From DASXUG01 sp036504995 (GTDB taxonomy: Bacteria > Pseudomonadota > Gammaproteobacteria > Burkholderiales > Methylophilaceae), in assembly GCA_036504995.1 (NCBI GenBank), contig DASXUG010000010.1, positions 113,940 through 177,939 of the forward strand: DNA of 64,000 bases, in the 5' to 3' direction. The position numbers were made by a program, and so were the translations under genes. Numbering within the stretch: the stretch's first letter is position 1; the number at the start of each line of letters is the position of its first letter. Shown here piece after piece: positions 1 to 7,198 of this stretch. Below the pieces are notes generated by a model. That model did not search any database, was not told the origin of the DNA, and was given only the letters and a program-made list of their open reading frames with translations.

Positions 1-159
1 ACACCAGTGGCTTTTTGGCTAGGTCCAGAAAACTGACTGTCATCACTTAAACCAACTATTTGCGCATCTAATAACTTTCTATCTCCAGCCTATAACATAC
101 CTGCAAACTCTGCCGCATCAGGGTTTTCTTTTTTTAATTTGTTAATGATCCAGCGCGTT
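1..159 (-). pseudogene. Decayed start of a HEPN-like partner gene (cut by window edge)
   Basis: Directly after the stop of the MNT gene, the minus strand reads W-I-I-N-K-L-K-K-E-N-P-D-A-A-E-F-A-G-M-L, then an in-frame TAG, then A-G-D-R-K-L-L-D-A-Q-I-V-G-L-S-D-D-S-Q-F. An ATG overlapping the MNT stop (TAATGA) begins M-N-A-L-D but is out of frame with this reading, so one frameshift and one nonsense change (probably CAG to TAG) are needed to restore a gene. The L-x-D-A-x-x-x-G-L-S-D-D-S-x-F pattern resembles the N-terminus of HEPN-domain proteins, which typically sit beside MNT genes as the RNase toxin. The family call is inference from memory of the motif. The remainder lies outside the window. 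Confidence 0.45.
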
Positions 160-161
160 CA

Positions 162-749
162 TTAAATCTCCTCAGATTTTACCAACAAGTCAATGCGCGC
201 CTGCGTCATCACCTTATTTAAAAAGCTCTGTTCATGTGTTAATCGCTCAGTAAATTCTGTTGGAGTATATATCGTTGGGTTAACTTTGCGTTGTAATTGC
301 GCTTCAACAGGCTCTAACAAAGCTATAATTTGGGTATAACTTAAGTTTTCTCCTACCAGCATTACATCCACATCACTACCAGCATGCTCCTCGCCCTTAG
401 CGATAGAGCCATATATAAAAGCATGTTCCAATTGTGGCAATAGCGTAGCCAAACCCTGCTGTAAAACACCCGCAACACCCATGGTTTTTTTGACGATTTG
501 TTTAAGCTCATTAAAAATTGACGCATCTACGTTGGCTTGATAGTGATTTTGATTGCCTTTTTTAGTGGCCACCAATAAACCAGCCTCACACAATTTAGTT
601 AACTCTCGGCTAATCACACCTTTCCCCATGGCCGCATGCCGCACCACTTCATTTAAATAAAAGCTTCTATCAGTTTGACCAAACAACATGGCCAATACTT
701 TTTGCTGCGCCTTAGTAAATAAGGCATCACCTATTTGCGTAGCAGTCAT
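162..749 (-). CDS. MNT-type nucleotidyltransferase with N-terminal winged-helix domain
   Basis: This 195-residue protein has two parts. Residues about 10-75 look like a winged helix-turn-helix (L-N-E-V-V-R-H-A, V-I-S-R-E-L-T-K-L, and a basic wing). Residues about 105-135 carry the minimal nucleotidyltransferase signature G-S-I-A-K-G-E, then S-D-V-D-V, which gives the G-S and D-x-D metal ligands. MNT proteins act as antitoxins that AMPylate or otherwise neutralise a HEPN RNase. The HTH suggests this one also represses its own promoter. A dyad lies 18 bp upstream of the start. The gene downstream on the same strand is broken, so this may be an orphan antitoxin. The catalytic motif is intact. 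Confidence in the fold is high, and in the toxin-antitoxin role moderate. Confidence 0.8.
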   Translation of the reverse strand: MTATQIGDALFTKAQQKVLAMLFGQTDRSFYLNEVVRHAAMGKGVISRELTKLCEAGLLVATKKGNQNHYQANVDASIFNELKQIVKKTMGVAGVLQQGLATLLPQLEHAFIYGSIAKGEEHAGSDVDVMLVGENLSYTQIIALLEPVEAQLQRKVNPTIYTPTEFTERLTHEQSFLNKVMTQARIDLLVKSEEI

Positions 750-766
750 ACGTTCATTTCCAATAA

Positions 767-804
767 AGTCCCAATATGGGTACCATAATCCCCAATTTGG
801 GACT
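767..804. promoter_or_regulatory. Dyad operator upstream of the MNT/HTH gene
   Basis: AGTCCCAATATGGG (767-780) and CCCAATTTGGGACT (791-804) form an inverted repeat with 10 bp between the arms. Each arm is itself nearly palindromic (CCCAATATGGG, CCCAATTTGGG). It lies just upstream of the ATG of the winged-helix MNT gene on the minus strand, the expected place for an autoregulatory operator. No binding protein can be proved from sequence. Confidence 0.55.
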
Positions 805-895
805 TTTCAAGAGATGTTGTTGCAGAACAATTTCTCTTAACAAATAGATTCAATTCACTTAAGGTTTTTTTATTAGTAGACGGGACAAATAAAAC

Positions 896-930
896 AAAAA
901 AGGCCTACAGCATTTAAACTGTAAGCCTTT
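896..930 (-). terminator. Rho-independent terminator of tRNA-Arg
   Basis: Read on the minus strand, AAAGGCTTACAG pairs with CTGTAGGCCTTT across an 8-nt loop and is followed by a T-rich run. It lies just beyond the 3' CCA of tRNA-Arg. Confidence 0.8.
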
Positions 931-938
931 GATTTGTA

Positions 939-1015
939 TGGTGCGCCCGAAGAGATTCGAACTCCTGACCCCTTGGTTCGTAGCCAAGTACTCTATCCAG
1001 CTGAGCTACGGGCGC
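939..1015 (-). tRNA. tRNA-Arg(ACG)
   Basis: A 77-nt cloverleaf on the minus strand. The acceptor stem GCGCCCG pairs with CGGGCGC, the discriminator is A, and CCA is encoded. The D-arm has the AGCTCAG...GAGT pattern, the anticodon loop is CTACGAA (anticodon ACG, read as ICG), and the T-arm contains GTTCGAATC. A terminator follows. Confidence 0.95.
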
Positions 1016-1461
1016 TTATTTACTCTTGCGAGAGGCGTGCATTATACTTGAACTAAGTTTTTTATCCACTAAAATTTTGCATCATATAAAAATGACTCTG
1101 TAGTGACACGATGATTCAGTGTGTCTCCAGAACTATATTAGCAAATGTTACAACTCTACGTTACTTACGCCTCTTACCTAAGACTCCTCAACGATTAATT
1201 ACTTTTCTCATTACAACTTTTCGCAAAGTATCTATTTATTGGTAAAAAGATCACATGAAAGTTGGTTGCGAAATGAGAGGCATAATCAAACCAAATCTCA
1301 ATTGTGCTAACATGCCGATGGATTAAGTTAGGTATAGATTAGGCTGAAGTAAACGGCGTCTTTAACAACGATAAACGCGCCACCAACAGCTAATTTAAGG
1401 TCGAAGCCAAGAGAGTAGGTTAAAACCGATGGAAGAAGTGATTAGATATAAAACTAAGAAA
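1016..1461. other. Intergenic stretch between two tRNAs, nothing recognised
   Basis: About 445 bases of AT-rich sequence between tRNA-Leu and tRNA-Arg. I see no credible reading frame, no strong hairpin with a T-run and no repeat. It presumably contains the tRNA-Arg promoter at its left edge. Confidence 0.5.
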
Positions 1462-1548
1462 TGGTGCCGGGGGGGGGAATCGAACCCCCACGGTGTTGCC
1501 ACCGCTGGATTTTGAGTCCAGTGCGTCTACCAGTTCCGCCACCCCGGC
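1462..1548 (-). tRNA. tRNA-Leu(CAA)
   Basis: An 87-nt class II tRNA on the minus strand. The acceptor is GCCGGGG/CCCCGGC with discriminator A and encoded CCA. The anticodon loop CTCAAAA gives anticodon CAA, with a long variable arm. On the plus strand the T-stem and acceptor 3' strands merge into a run of nine G, which is structurally accounted for and is not a sequencing artefact. Confidence 0.95.
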
Positions 1549-1608
1549 AATGCTGACAAGTGAACCCTGTCTTGCAAAGAAGCGAGATTATAACAAATAC
1601 TGAGAATT

Positions 1609-2637
1609 ATGCGAACTACTGATTTTGATTTTTTTTTACCTGAGCACTTAATTGCTCAGTTTCCTGCTGAACAACGAACCGCTAGCCGCTTGCTAAGGCT
1701 TAATAGCGCTGAAAATTCAATACAAGATTGCACTTTTAAGCAGCTACCAGACTTTTTAAATGCTGGAGATTTGCTTGTTTTCAATGACACCAAGGTGATT
1801 AAGGCTAGACTTTTTGGTCAAAAACTCTCTGGTGGATCGGTCGAGGTGTTAATAGAGCGTGTGCTAAACGAGCATAGTGTTTTGGCGCATATACGCGCTT
1901 CAAGGTCACCCAAGGTCGGAAGTAAAATATTGCTGGCAGATGCTTTTGAGTGCGAAGTGGTTGAGCGACAAGATGATTTGTTTTTGCTAAAAGTGAATAG
2001 TGATTTGCCAATTCTAAGCTTATTAGATCAACATGGCGCCCTACCCCTGCCACCTTATATTACGCATAGCGCCAATCAGCAGGATGATGAGCGCTATCAA
2101 ACGGTATATGCACGAGAATTAGGCGCCGTTGCTGCGCCTACCGCGGGGTTGCATTTTGATGATGCGATGATAAATCAGCTTAAAGCAAAAGGCATTCAAA
2201 TCGCATTTGTGACCCTACACGTTGGCGCAGGTACTTTTCAACCTGTGCGGGTTGATAATATCCACGAGCATAAAATGCATAGCGAGCTTTATACAGTACC
2301 AGAAGCTACCGTGTCCTTGATTAAGCAAACACAGCTCAACGGCGGCAAAGTCACGGCCATTGGTACGACAGCATTACGCGCATTAGAAAGTGCAGCACAA
2401 ACTGGCGAGCTTATTGCGGGCAGTGGCGACACCAGTATTTTTATTACGCCAGGTTATCAGTTTAAAGTGGTTGAACGCTTATTTACTAACTTCCACTTAC
2501 CCAAAAGCACTTTGCTCATGTTAGTGTCCGCTTTTGCAGGGGTGGAGCCGATTAAGCAAGCCTACCAGCATGCAATTGCACAAGAGTATCGCTTTTTTAG
2601 TTATGGCGATGCGATGCTACTAGAAAGGCAGGAGTGA
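1609..2637 (+). CDS. queA: S-adenosylmethionine:tRNA ribosyltransferase-isomerase
   Basis: QueA transfers and isomerises the ribose of S-adenosylmethionine onto preQ1 at position 34 of tRNAs, forming epoxyqueuosine. At 342 residues this is the usual family length. Diagnostic stretches are F-D-F-F-L-P-E-H-L-I-A-Q near the N-terminus, F-N-D-T-K-V-I-K-A-R-L-F-G (about 57-69), A-A-P-T-A-G-L-H-F (about 175-183), H-V-G-A-G-T-F-Q-P-V (about 204-213) and N-F-H-L-P-K-S-T-L-L-M-L-V near the C-terminus. The start ATG comes 60 bp after the divergent tRNA-Leu gene. The usual partner tgt does not follow in this window. The next gene is an unrelated exported protein, so queA is probably transcribed alone here. 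Confidence 0.97.
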   Translation: MRTTDFDFFLPEHLIAQFPAEQRTASRLLRLNSAENSIQDCTFKQLPDFLNAGDLLVFNDTKVIKARLFGQKLSGGSVEVLIERVLNEHSVLAHIRASRSPKVGSKILLADAFECEVVERQDDLFLLKVNSDLPILSLLDQHGALPLPPYITHSANQQDDERYQTVYARELGAVAAPTAGLHFDDAMINQLKAKGIQIAFVTLHVGAGTFQPVRVDNIHEHKMHSELYTVPEATVSLIKQTQLNGGKVTAIGTTALRALESAAQTGELIAGSGDTSIFITPGYQFKVVERLFTNFHLPKSTLLMLVSAFAGVEPIKQAYQHAIAQEYRFFSYGDAMLLERQE

Positions 2638-2721
2638 ACTCGTTCACCATTTCTCACTCTATTCGTTATACTTCGTTTTAAAATAGTCTCACCCGAACAA
2701 TAAACTCAGGAAAAACCGCTT

Positions 2722-3630
2722 ATGCTTTGCTTATCAGCACGCTCAACTTCAGCTTTTGCAAAAAAGCTAACCATCGCAATAACTCCGCTATTATTTGCCA
2801 TTCCAGTGCAAGCCCAAATACTACCCGAGGCGGTAGTCGGCATTAAGATGCCATTAACTCAAAAGCCAACCTCGCGCCCGATGACGGTAGCTTTTGTGCC
2901 GATGTATCAGCGCTATTATATTGCAGATGGAGGTTTAGCCCCTGCACCAGGTGACTTGGATATGATTGTTTCAAAGTCAAAAATGCATGTTTTTGATGCA
3001 AATGGTAATTATGTGAATTCAGCAAAGCCAGGCTATGACAATCGTTCAGTTTATTTCAACCCCAATAGCAAACAACTTGAAGTCATTACTTACAATATCT
3101 CCAGTGCGGCTGGCTTTGCGCCAAATACAGGGGTGTTTGCCTTGGATTTGTCTGAAACAGGCGATTTAAAAGAAACATCTAAAGATATATATGCCTACAA
3201 TCCTGCTTTTGGTGATGCTGCCACCATGCCAAGCTACAACTATGATGCTAAAGTCTATTATGCAAAACAAGAACGCAGTAATACGGTATTAATTGTAGAT
3301 TTAAAAAACCGCGAAAGTATTGGTCAAATTGCATTAGACCTCAAAGCTGCCAATGTACAGAGCGATGATATTACAGAACACTTTATTGCTTACACAGGCG
3401 TTGCTGGTGAGGAGCTAGCGGTATTAGATGTAGATCACAAAGCGGTGCTGATATTTGACTTAGCGGGCAAGTTTGTCGGCAAAAGTGCACTGCCAAGCAC
3501 AATGAAGTTGCGCGCTCAAAACCATTTAAACGGCTTAGGTTATACCAATGGCATGATGTTTGTTTACCATGAACCCGAAGGCGAGTTTGGTACTTATTAT
3601 GGGTTTAAGGTGCTAGAGCAAGCAAAGTAG
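2722..3630 (+). CDS. Exported protein of unknown function, possible beta-propeller
   Basis: I do not recognise a named family. This 302-residue protein begins with a basic n-region (A-K-K-L), a hydrophobic stretch of about 13 residues and a likely signal peptidase site after V-Q-A-Q, so export to the periplasm is likely. The mature part has short repeated strand-turn patterns such as M-H-V-F-D-A-N-G-N-Y-V, V-F-A-L-D-L-S-E-T-G-D-L, V-L-I-V-D-L-K-N-R-E and V-L-I-F-D-L-A-G-K-F-V. These resemble blades of an NHL/YVTN-type propeller, but that is a visual impression only. It has no cysteine pairs in the mature part and no obvious catalytic motif. It is followed by a strong bidirectional terminator and is probably monocistronic. 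Confidence 0.7.
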   Translation: MLCLSARSTSAFAKKLTIAITPLLFAIPVQAQILPEAVVGIKMPLTQKPTSRPMTVAFVPMYQRYYIADGGLAPAPGDLDMIVSKSKMHVFDANGNYVNSAKPGYDNRSVYFNPNSKQLEVITYNISSAAGFAPNTGVFALDLSETGDLKETSKDIYAYNPAFGDAATMPSYNYDAKVYYAKQERSNTVLIVDLKNRESIGQIALDLKAANVQSDDITEHFIAYTGVAGEELAVLDVDHKAVLIFDLAGKFVGKSALPSTMKLRAQNHLNGLGYTNGMMFVYHEPEGEFGTYYGFKVLEQAK

Positions 3631-3654
3631 CATTGCCAAGAATATCAAGACAAA

Positions 3655-3686
3655 TAAAAAAACCGCCCGTAGGCGGTTTTTTATTT
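3655..3686. terminator. Bidirectional rho-independent terminator
   Basis: ACCGCC-CGTA-GGCGGT flanked by A-run and T-run (AAATAAAAAAACC...GGTTTTTTATTT). It lies between the convergent exported-protein gene and the DUF1097 gene, and the flanking tracts serve both directions. Confidence 0.85.
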
Positions 3687-3720
3687 AAGCAATTTATCAG
3701 TTAAATTATTAATGCTTAAA

Positions 3721-4224
3721 TTACTTACCCAACACACCCGCTAATTTGCCTGACAGCATGCCGAAAATTGCACCGAATACTGTTGATAATGCAATTAACA
3801 ATACAGGGTTAGTGAAGTTAGGCGCAGTAGTTAGGTTAGCTGTATTGGTACTTAAAGCATAACCAGCCACGGCAGCGTAGCCATACACATTGGCTGGCAC
3901 GACCGATAACAGAGGCATGCCGGCAACAATCACCAAGAAAAACACTGTTACAGCTACATACACTGGAGCAACTGCTACTGCTGGCAAGGCGATAGGGTTA
4001 GCGACAACCAAAGCTAAGGCGATTCCAGCGATAACACCACCGTAAACCATGCCTGCGATTGTTTTTTGCAACGCCGCATTATCACCACCCGTGTGGAAAT
4101 AACACGCCCACGCAATAAAGCCTACCCATACTAACACCATACCCCCGAGTGGCCCCAACGCTAAAAAAGTCCATATACCACCAAGTACAGCAATACTTAA
4201 AGCAAGTGCAGTTAACTTAGACAT
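3721..4224 (-). CDS. DUF1097 family inner-membrane protein
   Basis: A very hydrophobic 167-residue protein with four or five predicted membrane spans. Spans appear at about residues 5-25, 28-45 (ending A-C-Y-F-H-T-G-G), 58-85, 88-110 and 140-162. The W-A-C-Y-F-H-T-G-G-D motif followed by small-residue-rich helices matches the DUF1097/YcdZ type of inner membrane protein, whose function is not established. A good AGGGAGAGAG ribosome site precedes the ATG. It appears to be a single-gene unit ending at the shared terminator. Confidence 0.8.
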   Translation of the reverse strand: MSKLTALALSIAVLGGIWTFLALGPLGGMVLVWVGFIAWACYFHTGGDNAALQKTIAGMVYGGVIAGIALALVVANPIALPAVAVAPVYVAVTVFFLVIVAGMPLLSVVPANVYGYAAVAGYALSTNTANLTTAPNFTNPVLLIALSTVFGAIFGMLSGKLAGVLGK

Positions 4225-4397
4225 ACTTCTCTCTCCCTTAATGTTGAAATAAACAACTTTTAGCGGAAACCTATTGGCTTGTAGATAGAATAATTATCCA
4301 ACATGAACTCCGCTAAGGGAGATACTAGACCTAAAACAAGTGGGCTGTAAACTTTTTTGAACTAAAAAGGTGCAAGTAGCAAAGTGCACTCAAGCAC

Positions 4398-4997
4398 TTA
4401 TGGTGCATAAGACCAGTTTTTGCGCCATGCCCCAAGCACCATATTAGGATACTGCGGCTGACCAAGACTGCCGTTGTAGCGGCCAAGCGCACGATACAAA
4501 TCGCCATTTTCGATATCTAAATAATGCCTGAGAATTGTGCATCCGTAGCGTAGATTGGTTCTCAAATGAAATAAATTATGCTCTGGCGCACCAATACTGC
4601 TCACCCAAAATGGCATCACCTGCATAAAACCACGTGCACCCACTGTGGAAACGGCATATTTTTTGAAACCACTTTCAACTTGAATCAAGCCCAAGACCAT
4701 TTGCGGATCTAAGCCAGCACGAGAGGCCTCGTAATGCACGGTGCGCAGAAAATCTTCACGCATGGTTTGGTCAGGCATGCGCTTTTGTAAACGTGATGAC
4801 ATAATGGTCATCCACGCTTGCCCTTCGTGTTCAGTAGGAAAGAATAATTTAGGGGCTGCGGTATCACTGATGGATTTTTGCATCAGTGCTTTTACACTAT
4901 TAGACAAAGGCTCTTCTATCTGCGCACCTGCCTGCACATTCCAGGCAAATAACAGCACGATAACCGCAAATAGAAGAACTTGAATCCGTTTTATCAC
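4398..4997 (-). CDS. Lytic transglycosylase (SLT domain)
   Basis: A soluble or periplasmic murein lyase that cleaves the MurNAc-GlcNAc bond to 1,6-anhydroMurNAc. The N-terminus has a hydrophobic signal (I-Q-V-L-L-F-A-V-I-V-L-L-F-A) and probable cleavage after V-Q-A. The catalytic Glu is E108 in G-L-I-Q-V-E-S-G-F, followed by G-A-R-G-F-M-Q-V-M-P (about 120-129) and the N-L-R-Y-G motif near 148, all typical of family 1 SLT domains. The start is GTG, overlapping the TGA of proS in a GTGA arrangement, so translation is probably coupled to proS. The proS-transglycosylase order is conserved in many betaproteobacteria. Confidence 0.93.
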   Translation of the reverse strand: MIKRIQVLLFAVIVLLFAWNVQAGAQIEEPLSNSVKALMQKSISDTAAPKLFFPTEHEGQAWMTIMSSRLQKRMPDQTMREDFLRTVHYEASRAGLDPQMVLGLIQVESGFKKYAVSTVGARGFMQVMPFWVSSIGAPEHNLFHLRTNLRYGCTILRHYLDIENGDLYRALGRYNGSLGQPQYPNMVLGAWRKNWSYAP

Positions 4998-6700
4998 AAT
5001 ATGGATTTTAGCTTTTGTAAAACTTCACTTAATGCAACGGTTTGGGCACCTGCATCTGCACGGGCTTGATACTCCACGTTGCCGTCTTTTAAACCACGGT
5101 CACCAATCACCACGCGGTGCGATATCCCAATGAGCTCTAAATCAGCAAACATGACACCTGGACGCTCGCCTCTATCATCTAACAACACATCAACTCCTGC
5201 GGCTTGTAAATCCGCATAAAGTTGCAACGCAGCCTCTTTAACAGCCTCGCTCTTATCCATACCGATAGGCGCAATCGCAACTTGAAAAGGCGCCATGCTC
5301 GCTGGGAATATAATGCCGCGCTCATCAAAATTTTGCTCAATCGCTGCCCCCACAATGCGTGATACACCAATACCGTAACAGCCCATTTCCATCACTTGGC
5401 TTTGGCCTTGGTCATCTAAATAGGTGGCATTCATGGCTTGGGCGTATTTGGTACGTAGTTGAAAAATATGGCCAACTTCAATACCACGACAAAGTGATAA
5501 TGCGCCCTTACCATCTGGGCTTGGGTCGCCAGTGATAACGTTGCGAATATCTGCAACCAGCATTGGCTCTGGCAAGTCACGCCCGAAGTTGACACCTTTA
5601 AGGTGAAACTTAGGTTTGTTCGCACCACAAACAAAGTCACTCATAGCAGCAACAGTGTGGTCTGCAATCACTTTAACATTAGCACTTACCCCTACTGGGC
5701 CAATAAAGCCTGGTGGGCAATTGAGTGCGGCGCGGATTTCGTCTTCACGTGCAAAACGGAAATCAGCCAAACCAGCAAGTTTTGCCACTTTAATTTCATT
5801 TAGATTGTGGTCTCCACGCAATAACAGTAGATAAAACTGCTCACCTGCCACCAAGGCGATCGCTTTTACCGTGCGCTCGATGCCAATATTTAACAAAGCC
5901 GCCACGTCTTCACAGGCGGTTTGCTTAGGGGTATCCACCTCCTGCATGTTTTCCGCTGGAGCTGCTCGTGGGGCGGTTGGGGCTAGCGCTTCGGCTAACT
6001 CCACATTGGCTGCATAATCTGAACTTTCGCAATAGGCTAATGCATCTTCACCTGAATCAGCCAACACATGAAACTCGTGTGAACCATCACCACCAATTGC
6101 GCCTGTATCTGCTTTCACCGCACGGAACTTTAGACCTAAACGTGTAAACACATTGCTATAGGCTTGATACATGGTTTGATAGGTTTGCTCTAGCGATTCA
6201 AAATTGGCATGAAAAGAGTAAGCATCTTTCATCATAAACTCACGCGCGCGCATTACGCCAAAGCGTGGGCGGATCTCATCACGGAATTTAGTTTGAATTT
6301 GGTAAAAGTTAATCGGCAAACGTTTATAACTGCTAATTTCGCGGCGCGCTAAATCAGTAATTACCTCTTCATGGGTTGGGCCAAAACAAAACTCGCGTTC
6401 ATGGCGATCTTGAATTTTAAGCATTTGTGGGCCAAACACTGCCCAACGCCCTGTTTCTTCCCATAACTCTTTTGGCTGTACTGCAGGCATTAGCAACTCT
6501 AAAGCACCCGCTTTGTTCATTTCATCGCGTACAACCGCCTCCACTTTACGTAGCACACGCAAACCAAGCGGCATCCAAGTATACAGGCCAGCGCCTAAAC
6601 GCTTAATCATCCCTGCGCGTAACATTAAACGATGGCTAGGTAACTCAGCCTCTTGAGGAGCCTCTTTTTGAGTAGCAATAAAAAATTGTGATGCGCGCAT
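4994..6700 (-). CDS. proS: Prolyl-tRNA synthetase
   Basis: A class II aminoacyl-tRNA synthetase that charges tRNA-Pro. I place the start at the ATG at 6700 (M-R-A-S-Q-F-F-I-A-T) rather than upstream in-frame codons, because the family begins with this motif and an AGAG-type ribosome site precedes it. That gives 568 residues, close to the bacterial long form. Class II motif 2 is visible as F-R-D-E-I-R-P-R-F-G. Residues about 220-385 are the YbaK-like editing insertion that hydrolyses Ala-tRNA-Pro, and the C-terminal anticodon-binding domain contains D-R-G-E-R-P-G-V-M-F-A-D. The downstream transglycosylase overlaps by 4 bp. Confidence 0.97.
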   Translation of the reverse strand: MRASQFFIATQKEAPQEAELPSHRLMLRAGMIKRLGAGLYTWMPLGLRVLRKVEAVVRDEMNKAGALELLMPAVQPKELWEETGRWAVFGPQMLKIQDRHEREFCFGPTHEEVITDLARREISSYKRLPINFYQIQTKFRDEIRPRFGVMRAREFMMKDAYSFHANFESLEQTYQTMYQAYSNVFTRLGLKFRAVKADTGAIGGDGSHEFHVLADSGEDALAYCESSDYAANVELAEALAPTAPRAAPAENMQEVDTPKQTACEDVAALLNIGIERTVKAIALVAGEQFYLLLLRGDHNLNEIKVAKLAGLADFRFAREDEIRAALNCPPGFIGPVGVSANVKVIADHTVAAMSDFVCGANKPKFHLKGVNFGRDLPEPMLVADIRNVITGDPSPDGKGALSLCRGIEVGHIFQLRTKYAQAMNATYLDDQGQSQVMEMGCYGIGVSRIVGAAIEQNFDERGIIFPASMAPFQVAIAPIGMDKSEAVKEAALQLYADLQAAGVDVLLDDRGERPGVMFADLELIGISHRVVIGDRGLKDGNVEYQARADAGAQTVALSEVLQKLKSIL

Positions 6701-7198
6701 GAAAATTTCTCTAACTATGGGTGAATATGAGGGGTGGATTTTATATTGAAACGTGGATGAAGTCAGCCCAAGGTTGAGGTAATGGCGAACATTCAGCAAA
6801 AAATCTCAAACCCAAGCAGATGTTATTGTTTCTGATGCTGCTGAGCCATGGTATTGTTGACCTTGTGAGGCAAGATTGTGCTACATGATATAGTCCTATC
6901 AATGCATGGCTTGTCATTAAAAATAACTCACTTCACCGCTGCTGTTTAAAGTGCCCTTTAGATAGATATTTGCTCCAGATTGTTGATGGCTCTTTTCTTG
7001 AATAGTATGATTTTAACGCAACAAGAAACAGACTGAGGCAGCGAGAAAACCTGCTATGCATACTTTAAGCACCAAGTAATACATTGGCCATGTATTAGTG
7101 AAAATGAATAACTTTACTAGGCACTAATAGAAGTTAGCATAACCTAGCCAAAGTAGGCCCGCGAGTATTAAATCAAAACCTCATAAAAGGAGCGAGAG
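6701..7198. other. Non-coding stretch between divergent proS and katG
   Basis: About 500 bases holding the divergent promoters of proS and katG. A strong ribosome site (AAAAGGAGCGAGAG) precedes katG. An OxyR site would be expected for a katG promoter, but its degenerate spaced tetranucleotide pattern cannot be assigned reliably by eye. I see no gene here. Confidence 0.5.

Noticed and set aside
1466..1479. Run of nine G as a possible assembly error
   Set aside because: It is fully accounted for by the T-stem and acceptor strand of tRNA-Leu(CAA), which fold with correct pairing.
6701..7198. Possible OxyR site in front of katG
   Set aside because: The OxyR pattern is too degenerate to assign by eye; none of the candidates was convincing.
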